6,689 bases of DNA from Oscillospiraceae bacterium (GCA_020866945.1 JAJBVW010000210.1:1-6689), one strand, 5' to 3'; shown: positions 1 through 6,656, numbered from the stretch's first letter. Made by a program: numbers and translations. Notes: a model not told the origin generated them from the sequence alone.

Positions 1-224
1 TGCGTCCCCTGTATGCCTTTGCCAGCAAGTGCGAGCTGGACGCCCAGGGGCGGGTGCTTCTGCCCCAGAACCTGCGGGAGCGGGCGGGCCTCGTGAAGAA
101 TGTGACCGTTTTGGGAAGCAACAACCACGCGGAGTTCTGGGACAGCGACGAATGGGACGCTATCCGTGACGGCGAGGCTTCGCCGGAGAACATCGCGGCC
201 GTGATGGAGGCGCTTGATTTCTGA
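1..224 (+). CDS. mraZ: MraZ transcriptional regulator, C-terminal half (5' end outside window)
   Basis: MraZ is a DNA-binding protein built from two SpoVT/AbrB-like repeats; in characterised bacteria it binds repeats in its own promoter and controls the dcw cluster. The frame begins at base 3 and runs 73 codons to TGA at 222-224. The visible part is the second repeat, recognised by the DAQGR signature (visible residues 13-17) followed by VLLPQNLRERAGL and the strand region NVTVLGSNNHAEFWD, a close fit to the family pattern. The ending MEALDF matches the usual MraZ end, so the C-terminus looks complete. The family is about 140-150 residues, so roughly the first half, the start codon and the promoter with MraZ-binding repeats lie upstream of the window. 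Its place directly before rsmH is the standard order. Identity is secure from motif and context; regulation is inferred from the family. Confidence 0.95.
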   Translation, partial: RPLYAFASKCELDAQGRVLLPQNLRERAGLVKNVTVLGSNNHAEFWDSDEWDAIRDGEASPENIAAVMEALDF

Positions 225-1150
225 TGGAGCATCGAAGCGTTCTCCTGCAGGAATGTGTGAAATACCTGAACATCCGTCCCGACGGAATATATGTGGACGG
301 AACGCTGGGTCTCGGCGGCCATTCGGAGGCAATATTGGAGAAGCTCACCACAGGGAGGCTTCTGGGCATTGACCGGGACGATATGGCCCTGGATTATGCC
401 CGGCAGCGCCTGGCGCGGTTCGGAGAGCGGGCCACGCTGGTGAAGGGGAGCTTCGGAGACCTGGGCGCTATCATGGACAGCCAGGGTATCCAGCAGGCTG
501 ATGGACTTCTGTTTGACCTGGGGGTATCGTCCCCGCAGCTTGATGACGCGGAGCGGGGCTTTTCCTATATGCATGACGCGCCGCTGGATATGCGCATGGA
601 TCAGACCATGCCCCTGACGGCCCGGGATGTTTTGAATACCTGGTCGGAGGCGGAGCTGAGAAGCATTTTCTGGCGCTATGGCGAGGAACGCTACGCCGGA
701 CGTATTGCGGCGGCGGTGGTCGAACGCCGGGCGCAGAGATCCATTGAGACCACAGGAGAATTTGCGGCGCTGATACGGGACACCATGCCCGCCTCGGCCC
801 GCCGGGAGAGACAGCATCCCGCGAAGCGCTGTTTCCAGGCCGTGCGCATTGCTGTCAACGACGAGCTGGGCGAGCTGGAACGGATGCTCGACCAGGCAGA
901 GGAACGGCTTACGCCGGGCGGACGGCTTCTGGTCATCAGCTTTCAGTCCCTGGAGGACAGGCTGGTGAAGGAGGCCATTCGGAAAAGGGAGAACGGCTGC
1001 ACCTGCCCGCGGGATTTTCCCGTGTGTACCTGCGGATTTGTCCAGACCTTCAAAAGCGTTACGCGCAAGACGGTGGTACCCACCGCAGCAGAGATAGAAG
1101 AAAACCCGCGGGCCAGAAGCGCCCGCCTGCGAATTGCGGAGAAGGTGTAG
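224..1150 (+). CDS. rsmH: 16S rRNA (cytosine-1402 N4)-methyltransferase RsmH (MraW)
   Basis: RsmH is an S-adenosylmethionine-dependent enzyme that methylates N4 of C1402 in the decoding centre of 16S rRNA. The product is 308 residues, normal for the family (E. coli about 313). It opens with HRSVLLQE (3-10). The SAM-binding loop DGTLGLGGHS is at 25-34 and the acidic motif GIDRDD at 48-53. LFDLGVSSPQLD (96-107), LDMRMD (121-126), HPAKRCFQAVRIAVNDELGE (198-217) and NPRARSARLR (294-303) are all family signatures. A CxC-6-CxC cluster (Cys259, 261, 268, 270) lies near the end. The motif usually read SFHSLEDR has Gln at 241. The ATG at 224-226 overlaps the mraZ stop by one base (TGATG); the nearest GGAGG (206-210) is 13 bases away, longer than ideal, so translational coupling to mraZ is likely. 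This start gives the expected family N-terminus. Confidence 0.98.
   Translation: MEHRSVLLQECVKYLNIRPDGIYVDGTLGLGGHSEAILEKLTTGRLLGIDRDDMALDYARQRLARFGERATLVKGSFGDLGAIMDSQGIQQADGLLFDLGVSSPQLDDAERGFSYMHDAPLDMRMDQTMPLTARDVLNTWSEAELRSIFWRYGEERYAGRIAAAVVERRAQRSIETTGEFAALIRDTMPASARRERQHPAKRCFQAVRIAVNDELGELERMLDQAEERLTPGGRLLVISFQSLEDRLVKEAIRKRENGCTCPRDFPVCTCGFVQTFKSVTRKTVVPTAAEIEENPRARSARLRIAEKV
1138..1145 (+). promoter_or_regulatory. Ribosome binding site of the ftsL-like gene
   Basis: GGAGAAGG lies seven bases before the ATG at 1153, within the end of rsmH. It decides the start: an in-frame ATG at 1024 would add 43 residues lying wholly inside rsmH and of no membrane-protein character, and it has no comparable site. 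Confidence 0.75.
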
Positions 1151-1152
1151 TT

Positions 1153-1767
1153 ATGCAAAATATAAAGACATTCAAAAGCTATAACTTCGTGACCGGCGCC
1201 GTCGATGGTACCCTGGCCTATGATTTTGGCAATCCCGATACCTATGCGGGACAGGAGCAGTACGAATACCCCGGCGAGACCCTGCAGAGTCCTGAGGAAC
1301 AGGAATGGGTCAAGGAACGGCCTGGCCAAAGAACAAAAACAAAGACCAAAACAAAAACCAGGGCCAAGGAGCAGGCGCAGACCCGCAACCACATATCGGT
1401 GATAAGCGTTGTTGCCTATGCGTGCGTGGTGGTGCTGTGCGTGATGCTGATGCTGGCCCAGGTAGAGATGATGGATCTTTCCAGCACGGCAGCCGACCTG
1501 GAAGACCAAATATCCGAGCTGGAAACGGAAAAGGACAAGCTGACGGCGGAGTATGAGACCACTTTCAATTTGAAGGATGTGGAGGAGTATGCCGAGAGCG
1601 TTTTGGGGATGCAGGAACCGCAGGAGGATCAGATATATTACCTCTCCGGCGTGTCCGCCGGGGACAAGGCTGTGGTCATTACCCACGAGGAGACAAATCT
1701 GTTCTCTCTGGGCCTGGAGGATCTGATGAACTCCGTTCGGGCGTTTGTTAATGGCATTTTTGATTGA
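1153..1767 (+). CDS. ftsL: FtsL-like bitopic division protein with long cytoplasmic leader
   Basis: The protein is 204 residues with FtsL architecture. It has an N-terminal cytoplasmic part (1-80), one membrane segment at about 81-103 (ISVISVVAYACVVVLCVMLM), and a coiled-coil-prone stretch at about 104-140 (DLEDQISELETEKDKL). Then comes the short block EEYAESVLGMQEP (144-156) with QIYYL (160-164), typical of FtsL/DivIC-type proteins in Clostridia. FtsL forms a complex with DivIC/FtsB and DivIB/FtsQ that recruits and activates septal synthases. FtsL proteins are poorly conserved in sequence, so the call rests on topology, the C-terminal block and position between rsmH and the transpeptidase gene. 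It is longer than usual (B. subtilis FtsL about 117). The extra length is an acidic, Tyr-rich leader ending in a basic Thr-Lys repeat (60-70) next to the membrane, and a C-terminal tail of about 40 residues. The start is two bases after the rsmH stop, with a good ribosome site. Confidence 0.85.
   Translation: MQNIKTFKSYNFVTGAVDGTLAYDFGNPDTYAGQEQYEYPGETLQSPEEQEWVKERPGQRTKTKTKTKTRAKEQAQTRNHISVISVVAYACVVVLCVMLMLAQVEMMDLSSTAADLEDQISELETEKDKLTAEYETTFNLKDVEEYAESVLGMQEPQEDQIYYLSGVSAGDKAVVITHEETNLFSLGLEDLMNSVRAFVNGIFD
1333..1359 (+). repeat. Thr-Lys codon repeat in the ftsL-like gene
   Basis: Nine codons alternate Thr and Lys (residues 61-69), flanked by Arg at 60 and 70. At DNA level this is an A-rich run of ACA/ACC and AAA/AAG codons in an otherwise G+C-rich gene. 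Codon choice varies between copies, so it is an imperfect repeat at DNA level but exact at protein level. It lies about 11 residues before the membrane segment on the predicted cytoplasmic side, consistent with the positive-inside rule. Confidence 0.7.
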
Positions 1768-1790
1768 CAAGCGTATTATACTGGTAATAC
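1764..1790 (+). promoter_or_regulatory. Possible weak promoter and dyad before the transpeptidase gene
   Basis: The 65-base gap 1768-1832 is one of two real spacers in the window. It holds TTGACA at 1764-1769, overlapping the ftsL stop, and TAATAC at 1785-1790 preceded by TG (1782-1783) as in an extended -10. The spacing is 15 bases, shorter than the preferred 17, and TAATAC matches only three of six -10 positions. GTATTA (1773-1778) and TAATAC (1785-1790) form a perfect 6-base inverted repeat with a 6-base loop. AATACAAG (1786-1793) matches six of eight positions of the sporulation sigma-E -10 consensus CATACAAT, but I see no matching -35. The dyad is plain in the sequence; promoter or operator function is speculative. 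Confidence 0.25.
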
Positions 1791-1819
1791 AAGGAGCGGA
1801 TAGAGGAACACAGCGACCC

Positions 1820-1826
1820 AAAGGAG
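1820..1826 (+). promoter_or_regulatory. Ribosome binding site of the transpeptidase gene
   Basis: AAAGGAG sits six bases before the ATG at 1833. It is a strong match to the Shine-Dalgarno sequence and supports independent, efficient initiation after the 65-base gap. Confidence 0.85.
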
Positions 1827-1832
1827 AACCCT

Positions 1833-4118
1833 ATGTCAGAAAAACGCAAATCCAAAGAACCTAAGTCACCAAACCGTATGATGCTTCGCCGCACACTGTT
1901 TCTTTTGATTGTGTGCGGCATAGTTGCGTTTATAGTGTTGGGGGTACGGCTGTATATCATACAGATTGTAAACCACGACGAATATGAAGCGGCCGCCGTG
2001 GAACAGCAGCTTCGGGAAACGACCGTTTCCGCCAAACGCGGCACCATATACGACCGAAACATGAATATTCTGGCCATGAGCGCCTCCACAAGCAATATCT
2101 ATATAAGCCCGGCGGAAATCGAGATGTACGAAGAGGACGCCGAGCTTATCGCCAGCACGCTGGCGGAAATATTGGATCTCGAATATGATGATATATACGA
2201 GCTGACGCAGAATACCTCCTCCTGGTATACCACCGTGGCGCGGAAGGTGGACGACGATATTGCCGAGCAGGTGCGTGCCTTCAAGGAGGAATACGGCCTG
2301 ATGGGCGTCAAGATTGAGGAGGCGTCCAAGCGCTATTATCCATACAGCAGCCTTGCCTGTCATGTTGTCGGCTATGTAGGGTCGGATGACTACGGACTTG
2401 CGGGCATCGAATATTATTACGATGACCTGCTCTCCGGTACGGACGGGCGCATTGTGCGGGCGACCAACGCCAATGGCACCGATATGCTGTTCACGGATTA
2501 TGAGGACTATTACGACGCCGAGGACGGCTACAGCCTGGTGCTGACCATTGACGAGACAGTGCAGTATTACCTGGAGACAGCCCTGGAACAAGCGGTTGAG
2601 GATTATATGTGCAGCGACGGCGCTGCCGGCATCGTCATGGATGTGAACACCGGGGCCATCTTGGGCATGGCCTCTATTGGGAATTTTGACCTGAACGATT
2701 ATCTGACCATCAGCGACGAGGATCAGGCGGAGGCGGACGCGGCGGAAACGGAAGAGGAGCGGGACGAGATTATCAGCACGGCCAGGTCTCTCCAATGGCG
2801 CAACAAAGCCATATCTGACACCTATGAGCCAGGCTCCACCTTCAAAATTATCACCCTGGCTATGGCCTTGGAGTCTGGGGCGGTTACAATGGATTCTACC
2901 TTTTACTGCGGCGGCAGCATGAGCGTCCTGGGCCGTACCACGGAGCTGAACTGCTGGAGAACCAGCGGCCACGGCACGGAAACGCTGACTGAAGCAGTCA
3001 TGAATTCCTGCAACATTGCTTTCGTCAACATCGGTCTCAGCGTTGGGGCGGAGACGTTCTATGAATATGCGGAGGCGTTTGGCCTTTTTGACACCACCGG
3101 CATAGACCTTCCCGGCGAAGCCACCAGCATTTGGTGGGACGAGGATACCTTCTATGATTCGACCAATAAATCTCAGCTGGCGGCGGCCTCCTTCGGCCAG
3201 ACCTTTACCATCACGCCTATACAGCTTATAACGGCGGTCAGCGCCGTGGCAAACGGCGGGTATCTGATGCAGCCCTATGTGGTGGATCAGGTTTTGGACT
3301 CCGATGGGAACATCATCAGCCAGACAGACCCCACCGTGGTGCGGCAGGTGATAAGCGAGGAGACCAGCGCTCTCTGCTGCGAAATATTGGAGCAGGTCGT
3401 GAGCAATTCCAACGGCACCGGCAAAAACGCCTATGTGGCGGGCTACCGCGTGGCCGGCAAGACTGGCACCTCCGAGGACGTTACCTATGATGCCAGCACC
3501 GGCACGAAAAAATATATCGTCTCCTTCATCGGCTTCGCCCCGGCGGACGACCCGGAGGTATGCGTGCTCGTGCTGCTGAAAGACCCAAGCTCCTCCAGCG
3601 GAACCTACGTTTCCGGCGGCCTGATGGCCGGCCCCACGGTGGGAACCAGACTCTCCAATATCCTGCCCTATTTGGGCGTGGAGCCGGAGTATACCGACGA
3701 GGAGGAGGCGCTGGTGGATAAGACCGTGCCCCGTCTGGTTGGCAAGACTGTGGCGGAGGCGGAGGCGGCCCTCACGGAGCTGGGGCTGGATTACCAGGTG
3801 GTGGGCGACGGCACAGCCGTTACGGCCCAGCTGCCAAAGGCCAATTCCACCGTGGCCGCGGGGAGTGAGATCATCCTCTACTGCGGCGAGGAGGCGTCCA
3901 CCGAGCAGGTGACGATGCTTGACCTGACCGGCCTTAGTTATGAGACGGCCCGTATTCGTATGGGCTGGTACGGCCTGTATATCAAAGCGGAGGGCACGCT
4001 TCTGGACAGCAGCAGCGTCACCGTGGTGAAACAGAGCGTAGAGGCCGGCGAGCTGGTGGACGAGGGAACGGTCGTCACGGTCACGCTTTCGGATTCCAGT
4101 AATTTGGGACGGTATTAA
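1833..4118 (+). CDS. ftsI: Class B penicillin-binding protein (FtsI/SpoVD type) with two PASTA domains
   Basis: This is a 761-residue monofunctional DD-transpeptidase that cross-links peptidoglycan at the septum, or at the spore cortex if the SpoVD role applies. A short basic cytoplasmic tail precedes one membrane anchor (about 21-44). The PBP dimerisation region follows, with RGTIYDRN at 69-76 and YPYSSLACHVVGYVG at 169-183. The transpeptidase domain (about 235-615) has all three active-site motifs: STFK with catalytic Ser335 and Lys338 (within YEPGSTFK), SCN at 392-394, and KTG at 543-545. Two PASTA domains close the protein, at about 630-686 (VPRLVGKTVAEAEAAL) and 691-753. B. subtilis SpoVD has one PASTA and PBP2B two, so domain count leans to PBP2B/FtsI. 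An acidic insert (about 291-316) lies before the catalytic Ser. It is the only such PBP before murE, so it may serve vegetative division, sporulation or both; the sequence does not settle this. Confidence 0.95.
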   Translation: MSEKRKSKEPKSPNRMMLRRTLFLLIVCGIVAFIVLGVRLYIIQIVNHDEYEAAAVEQQLRETTVSAKRGTIYDRNMNILAMSASTSNIYISPAEIEMYEEDAELIASTLAEILDLEYDDIYELTQNTSSWYTTVARKVDDDIAEQVRAFKEEYGLMGVKIEEASKRYYPYSSLACHVVGYVGSDDYGLAGIEYYYDDLLSGTDGRIVRATNANGTDMLFTDYEDYYDAEDGYSLVLTIDETVQYYLETALEQAVEDYMCSDGAAGIVMDVNTGAILGMASIGNFDLNDYLTISDEDQAEADAAETEEERDEIISTARSLQWRNKAISDTYEPGSTFKIITLAMALESGAVTMDSTFYCGGSMSVLGRTTELNCWRTSGHGTETLTEAVMNSCNIAFVNIGLSVGAETFYEYAEAFGLFDTTGIDLPGEATSIWWDEDTFYDSTNKSQLAAASFGQTFTITPIQLITAVSAVANGGYLMQPYVVDQVLDSDGNIISQTDPTVVRQVISEETSALCCEILEQVVSNSNGTGKNAYVAGYRVAGKTGTSEDVTYDASTGTKKYIVSFIGFAPADDPEVCVLVLLKDPSSSSGTYVSGGLMAGPTVGTRLSNILPYLGVEPEYTDEEEALVDKTVPRLVGKTVAEAEAALTELGLDYQVVGDGTAVTAQLPKANSTVAAGSEIILYCGEEASTEQVTMLDLTGLSYETARIRMGWYGLYIKAEGTLLDSSSVTVVKQSVEAGELVDEGTVVTVTLSDSSNLGRY

Positions 4119-4120
4119 CG

Positions 4121-5566
4121 ATGAAACTGCGAGAGCTTTTGACGGATATTCCTATCCAGGAGGCCACAGCCAGCCTGGATGCGGAAATCCGGGATATATG
4201 TTACGATTCCCGCCGGGTCATGCCGGGAGATTTGTTCGTGGCGGTGGAGGGACTGAAAAGCGACGGCCACCGCTTCATCCGGAGTGCGATAGAAAAGGGC
4301 GCGGCGGCGGTGCTGTGCCAGAGAAGGCCGGAGGGGGATGCCCCTTATGTCCTGACGCCGGACAGCCGCAAGGCGCTGGCTCTTGTGTCGGCAGCCTTTT
4401 TTGGTCATCCGGCGGATAAGCTGAACATGATTGGCGTCACCGGAACCAACGGCAAAACCACCTCCACCATCCTGATAAAGCACATTTTGGAGGACTGCCT
4501 GGGCGCCAGGGTGGGTCTCATTGGAACCATATCCAACTGGATAGGAGACCGGGAGCTTCCCACGGAGCGCACAACGCCGGAGTCCTATGACCTGCAGCAG
4601 CTGCTGGCCCAGATGGTTTCAGCGGGCTGTCAGTATGCGGTGATGGAGGTTTCCTCCCATGCGCTGTCGCTGGACAGGGTGGAGGGTATTCGCTTTCGGG
4701 CGGGCCTTTTCACCAATCTGACCCAAGACCATCTGGATTTTCACGGTACTATGGAAAGCTATGCCGAGGCAAAGGCGCGGCTGTTTTCCCAGTGCGATGC
4801 ATGGGCGGTAAACTTTGACGACCCGTGGGCGGAATTCATGACCCAGCGGGCGAAATGCCCTGTGCTTGGCTATTCCACAGAGGGCAGGACGGAGGCGGCG
4901 CTGTCCGCAGAGGATGTTTCGCTTTCCGCCGGCGGCGTTTCCTTCGTTGCCAGAAAGGGCGAGGAACGGACGCCTGTGCGCCTGGGTATACCGGGCCGCT
5001 TTTCCGTCAGCAACGCGCTGACTGCAATCAGCGCAGGGCTGCTGCTGGGAATATCCTTGCCGGACTGCGCCGCCGCCCTTGGCAGGACGCAGGGCGTGAA
5101 GGGGCGCGTGGAAATCGTGCCCACGCCGTCAGATTTCACCATCGTCATCGACTATGCCCACACGCCGGATGCGCTGGAAAAGGTGCTGAAAACTATGCGG
5201 GAGGTGTCTGACGGCCGGCTGATAGCCCTGTTTGGCTGCGGCGGCGACCGGGACGCCACAAAGCGTCCCATTATGGGACGCATTGCATCGGAGAATGCTG
5301 ATTTTTCTATTGTGACCAGCGACAATCCCCGCACAGAAGACCCGGAAAAAATTATTGGCGATATACTGGCGGGAATGCCCGCTGAAGCGCCCCGGCAGGT
5401 CATATGTAGCCGCCCGGAGGCGATTGGCTGGGCCATCAGGCATCATGAGCCGGGAGATGTGATTGTTCTGGCCGGAAAGGGTCATGAGACCTATCAGGAA
5501 GTAAACGGAGAAAAACGCCACATGGACGAGCGGGAAATTGTGGCGGACTACTTAAAGGAAGAGTGA
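4121..5566 (+). CDS. murE: UDP-MurNAc-tripeptide synthetase MurE, meso-diaminopimelate type
   Basis: MurE is a cytoplasmic ATP-dependent Mur ligase that adds the third residue to UDP-MurNAc-L-Ala-D-Glu. The product is 481 residues, normal length. The N-terminal UDP-binding domain shows YDSRRVMPGDLFVAVEG (28-44). The ATP loop GVTGTNGKTT is at 105-114. TTPES is at 151-155 and MEVSSHALSLDRV at 175-187. HLDFHGTMESYAEAKARLF (204-222) contains Lys218, the expected carbamylated lysine. DYAHTPDALE (344-353), GCGGDRDATKRP (372-383) and AGKGHETYQ (451-459) mark the end of the central domain and the C-terminal domain. DNPRTEDP (401-408) is the DNPR form that recognises meso-diaminopimelate, unlike the DNPA-type form of lysine-adding MurE, so an A1-gamma, mDAP-type wall is predicted. 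It starts two bases after the transpeptidase stop; the nearest ribosome site, GGGACGG (4106-4112), is mediocre, so coupling to the upstream gene is likely. Confidence 0.97.
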   Translation: MKLRELLTDIPIQEATASLDAEIRDICYDSRRVMPGDLFVAVEGLKSDGHRFIRSAIEKGAAAVLCQRRPEGDAPYVLTPDSRKALALVSAAFFGHPADKLNMIGVTGTNGKTTSTILIKHILEDCLGARVGLIGTISNWIGDRELPTERTTPESYDLQQLLAQMVSAGCQYAVMEVSSHALSLDRVEGIRFRAGLFTNLTQDHLDFHGTMESYAEAKARLFSQCDAWAVNFDDPWAEFMTQRAKCPVLGYSTEGRTEAALSAEDVSLSAGGVSFVARKGEERTPVRLGIPGRFSVSNALTAISAGLLLGISLPDCAAALGRTQGVKGRVEIVPTPSDFTIVIDYAHTPDALEKVLKTMREVSDGRLIALFGCGGDRDATKRPIMGRIASENADFSIVTSDNPRTEDPEKIIGDILAGMPAEAPRQVICSRPEAIGWAIRHHEPGDVIVLAGKGHETYQEVNGEKRHMDEREIVADYLKEE

Positions 5567-5570
5567 GGAG
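5565..5570 (+). promoter_or_regulatory. Ribosome binding site of mraY
   Basis: GAGGAG overlaps the murE stop codon and lies eight bases before the mraY ATG at 5579. It fixes the mraY start and ties the two genes together. Confidence 0.8.
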
Positions 5571-5578
5571 AAAATCAC

Positions 5579-6592
5579 ATGACGACACGGCTGATTGCGG
5601 CCCTGATACTGGGCTTTATCGTCGCGGTGCTGCTGGGGCGCGCATATGTCCCCTGGCTGAGAAAAATACACGCGGGGCAGGAAATCCGGGAGGATGGCCC
5701 CACCTGGCATATGTCCAAGGCGGGAACCCCCACTATGGGCGGGGTGATATTCATTGCCGCGGTGACGGCGGTGGTGCTGACGGTTGGCTTCACCTTTATT
5801 CGAAGCGGAGATAGGGGGGCCATATTCGTGCTGCTGTTTTCCCTGTTTTATGGAGCCATCGGTTTTCTGGATGATTTTGAAAAGCTGAAAAAGAAGCAGA
5901 ACCTGGGTCTTTCCGCCAAGGCGAAGTTTATATTGCAGCTTGTGGTGGCGATTGCCCTGCTGTATCTGCTGCGGCTGGAGGGGTATCTGACCCCGGAGGC
6001 GGTATATGTGCCCTTTTGGAATGTGACCATCTCCATGCCGGAATGGCTCTATTTTGTCCTGGCGGCCTTTATCATCGTGGGAACGGTCAACTCGGTGAAC
6101 CTAACGGACGGGCTGGACGGCCTGGCAGCCAGCGTGACGATTCCTGTGTTTGTGTTCTATACGGCAGTTTGCTTTGCCTGGGGCGTGCAGTTCCGCTCTC
6201 TCGCGGTGTTTGCCGCCGGGATGACCGGGGGGCTGTTCGGCTTTCTCGTGTATAATTTTTATCCGGCCAAGTGCTTCATGGGGGATACGGGCAGCCTGTT
6301 TCTGGGCGGGGCTGTGTGCGGTATGGCCTTTGCGCTGGATATGCCGCTCATTTTAGTGACCCTTGGCATCATATACATTATCGAGGCCCTTTCGGATATT
6401 CTCCAGGTCCTCTATTTCAAGATGACCCATGGCAAACGAATTTTCAAAATGGCTCCCTTCCACCATCATCTTGAGATGGGCGGCTGGAGCGGCCACAAGT
6501 GGACGGAAAAGCAGATTGTGGCCCTGTTTACTGGCGTTTCCCTGGTGTTCGCGGTCATATCCTTCGTTGGATGCATTGGCCGCTACGCCTGA
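5579..6592 (+). CDS. mraY: Phospho-N-acetylmuramoyl-pentapeptide transferase MraY
   Basis: MraY is the integral membrane enzyme that transfers phospho-MurNAc-pentapeptide from UDP to undecaprenyl phosphate, making lipid I on the cytoplasmic face. The 337-residue product is within the family range (B. subtilis about 324, E. coli 360) and I count about ten hydrophobic segments, as expected. Family motifs appear in order: KAGTPTMGG (47-55), FLDDFEKLKKKQNLGL (96-111) with the metal and catalytic aspartates Asp98 and Asp99, NSVNLTDGLDGLA (171-183) with Asp177, PAKCFMGDTGSL (229-240) with Asp236, and the triple histidine in MAPFHHHLE (291-299, His295-297). No key residue is missing. It follows murE by 12 bases; murF, often found between these two in clostridial and proteobacterial clusters, is absent here. 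The stop is followed by an AT-rich spacer with no terminator hairpin, so transcription probably continues into the next gene. Confidence 0.98.
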   Translation: MTTRLIAALILGFIVAVLLGRAYVPWLRKIHAGQEIREDGPTWHMSKAGTPTMGGVIFIAAVTAVVLTVGFTFIRSGDRGAIFVLLFSLFYGAIGFLDDFEKLKKKQNLGLSAKAKFILQLVVAIALLYLLRLEGYLTPEAVYVPFWNVTISMPEWLYFVLAAFIIVGTVNSVNLTDGLDGLAASVTIPVFVFYTAVCFAWGVQFRSLAVFAAGMTGGLFGFLVYNFYPAKCFMGDTGSLFLGGAVCGMAFALDMPLILVTLGIIYIIEALSDILQVLYFKMTHGKRIFKMAPFHHHLEMGGWSGHKWTEKQIVALFTGVSLVFAVISFVGCIGRYA

Positions 6593-6656
6593 CATCGAAA
6601 ATCAATTTATAGCGCTTTATATTTTTATTATCTAATACGGAAAGGGGAGGGAGCCA
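6593..6656 (+). other. AT-rich spacer after mraY, possible internal promoter region
   Basis: This spacer is strikingly AT-rich in its first 45 bases compared with the genes on either side. It has no G+C-rich hairpin with a T-run, so I see no intrinsic terminator. TATTA (6626-6630) and TAATA (6633-6637) form a short dyad around TC, and TAATAC (6633-6638) is the same hexamer found in the gap before the transpeptidase gene. TATTAT (6626-6631) could act as a -10 box but I find no good -35. Any promoter role is conjecture from base composition and position. Confidence 0.3.
6643..6650 (+). promoter_or_regulatory. Ribosome binding site of the next, truncated gene
   Basis: AGGGGAGG ends six bases before a TTG at 6657 and five before an ATT at 6656. 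It is strong evidence that a gene starts here even though no ATG or GTG follows it at usual spacing. Confidence 0.65.

Noticed and set aside
1024..1152. Upstream in-frame ATG that would lengthen the FtsL-like protein by 43 residues.
   Set aside because: The extension lies inside rsmH, has no ribosome site and reads as out-of-frame rsmH; the ATG at 1153 has GGAGAAGG at ideal spacing.
1328..1360. A-rich run in the ftsL-like gene as a possible slippage or programmed frameshift site.
   Set aside because: The longest A-run is only five bases, no classic slippery heptamer with a downstream structure is evident, and the main frame reads through to a sensible FtsL ending.
943..1821. Open frame of 292 residues on the minus strand across rsmH, ftsL and the gap.
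   Set aside because: It overlaps two well-supported genes, shows no family motif, and its Leu/His-rich composition looks like antisense of Glu/Gln/Met-rich coding.
1866..2972. Long open frame of 368 residues on the minus strand opposite the transpeptidase gene.
   Set aside because: It lies wholly within a gene with all catalytic motifs intact, has no recognisable domain, and is explained by low stop-codon frequency opposite biased codons.
4825..5211. Alternative plus-strand frame of 128 residues inside murE.
   Set aside because: It overlaps the conserved MurE frame, is rich in Arg/Gly/Ala as expected for a shifted G+C-rich frame, and has no homology I recognise.
6593..6640. Possible intrinsic terminator after mraY.
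   Set aside because: T-rich stretches are present but no G+C-rich stem precedes them; the only palindrome is the six-base AGCGCT at 6611-6616.
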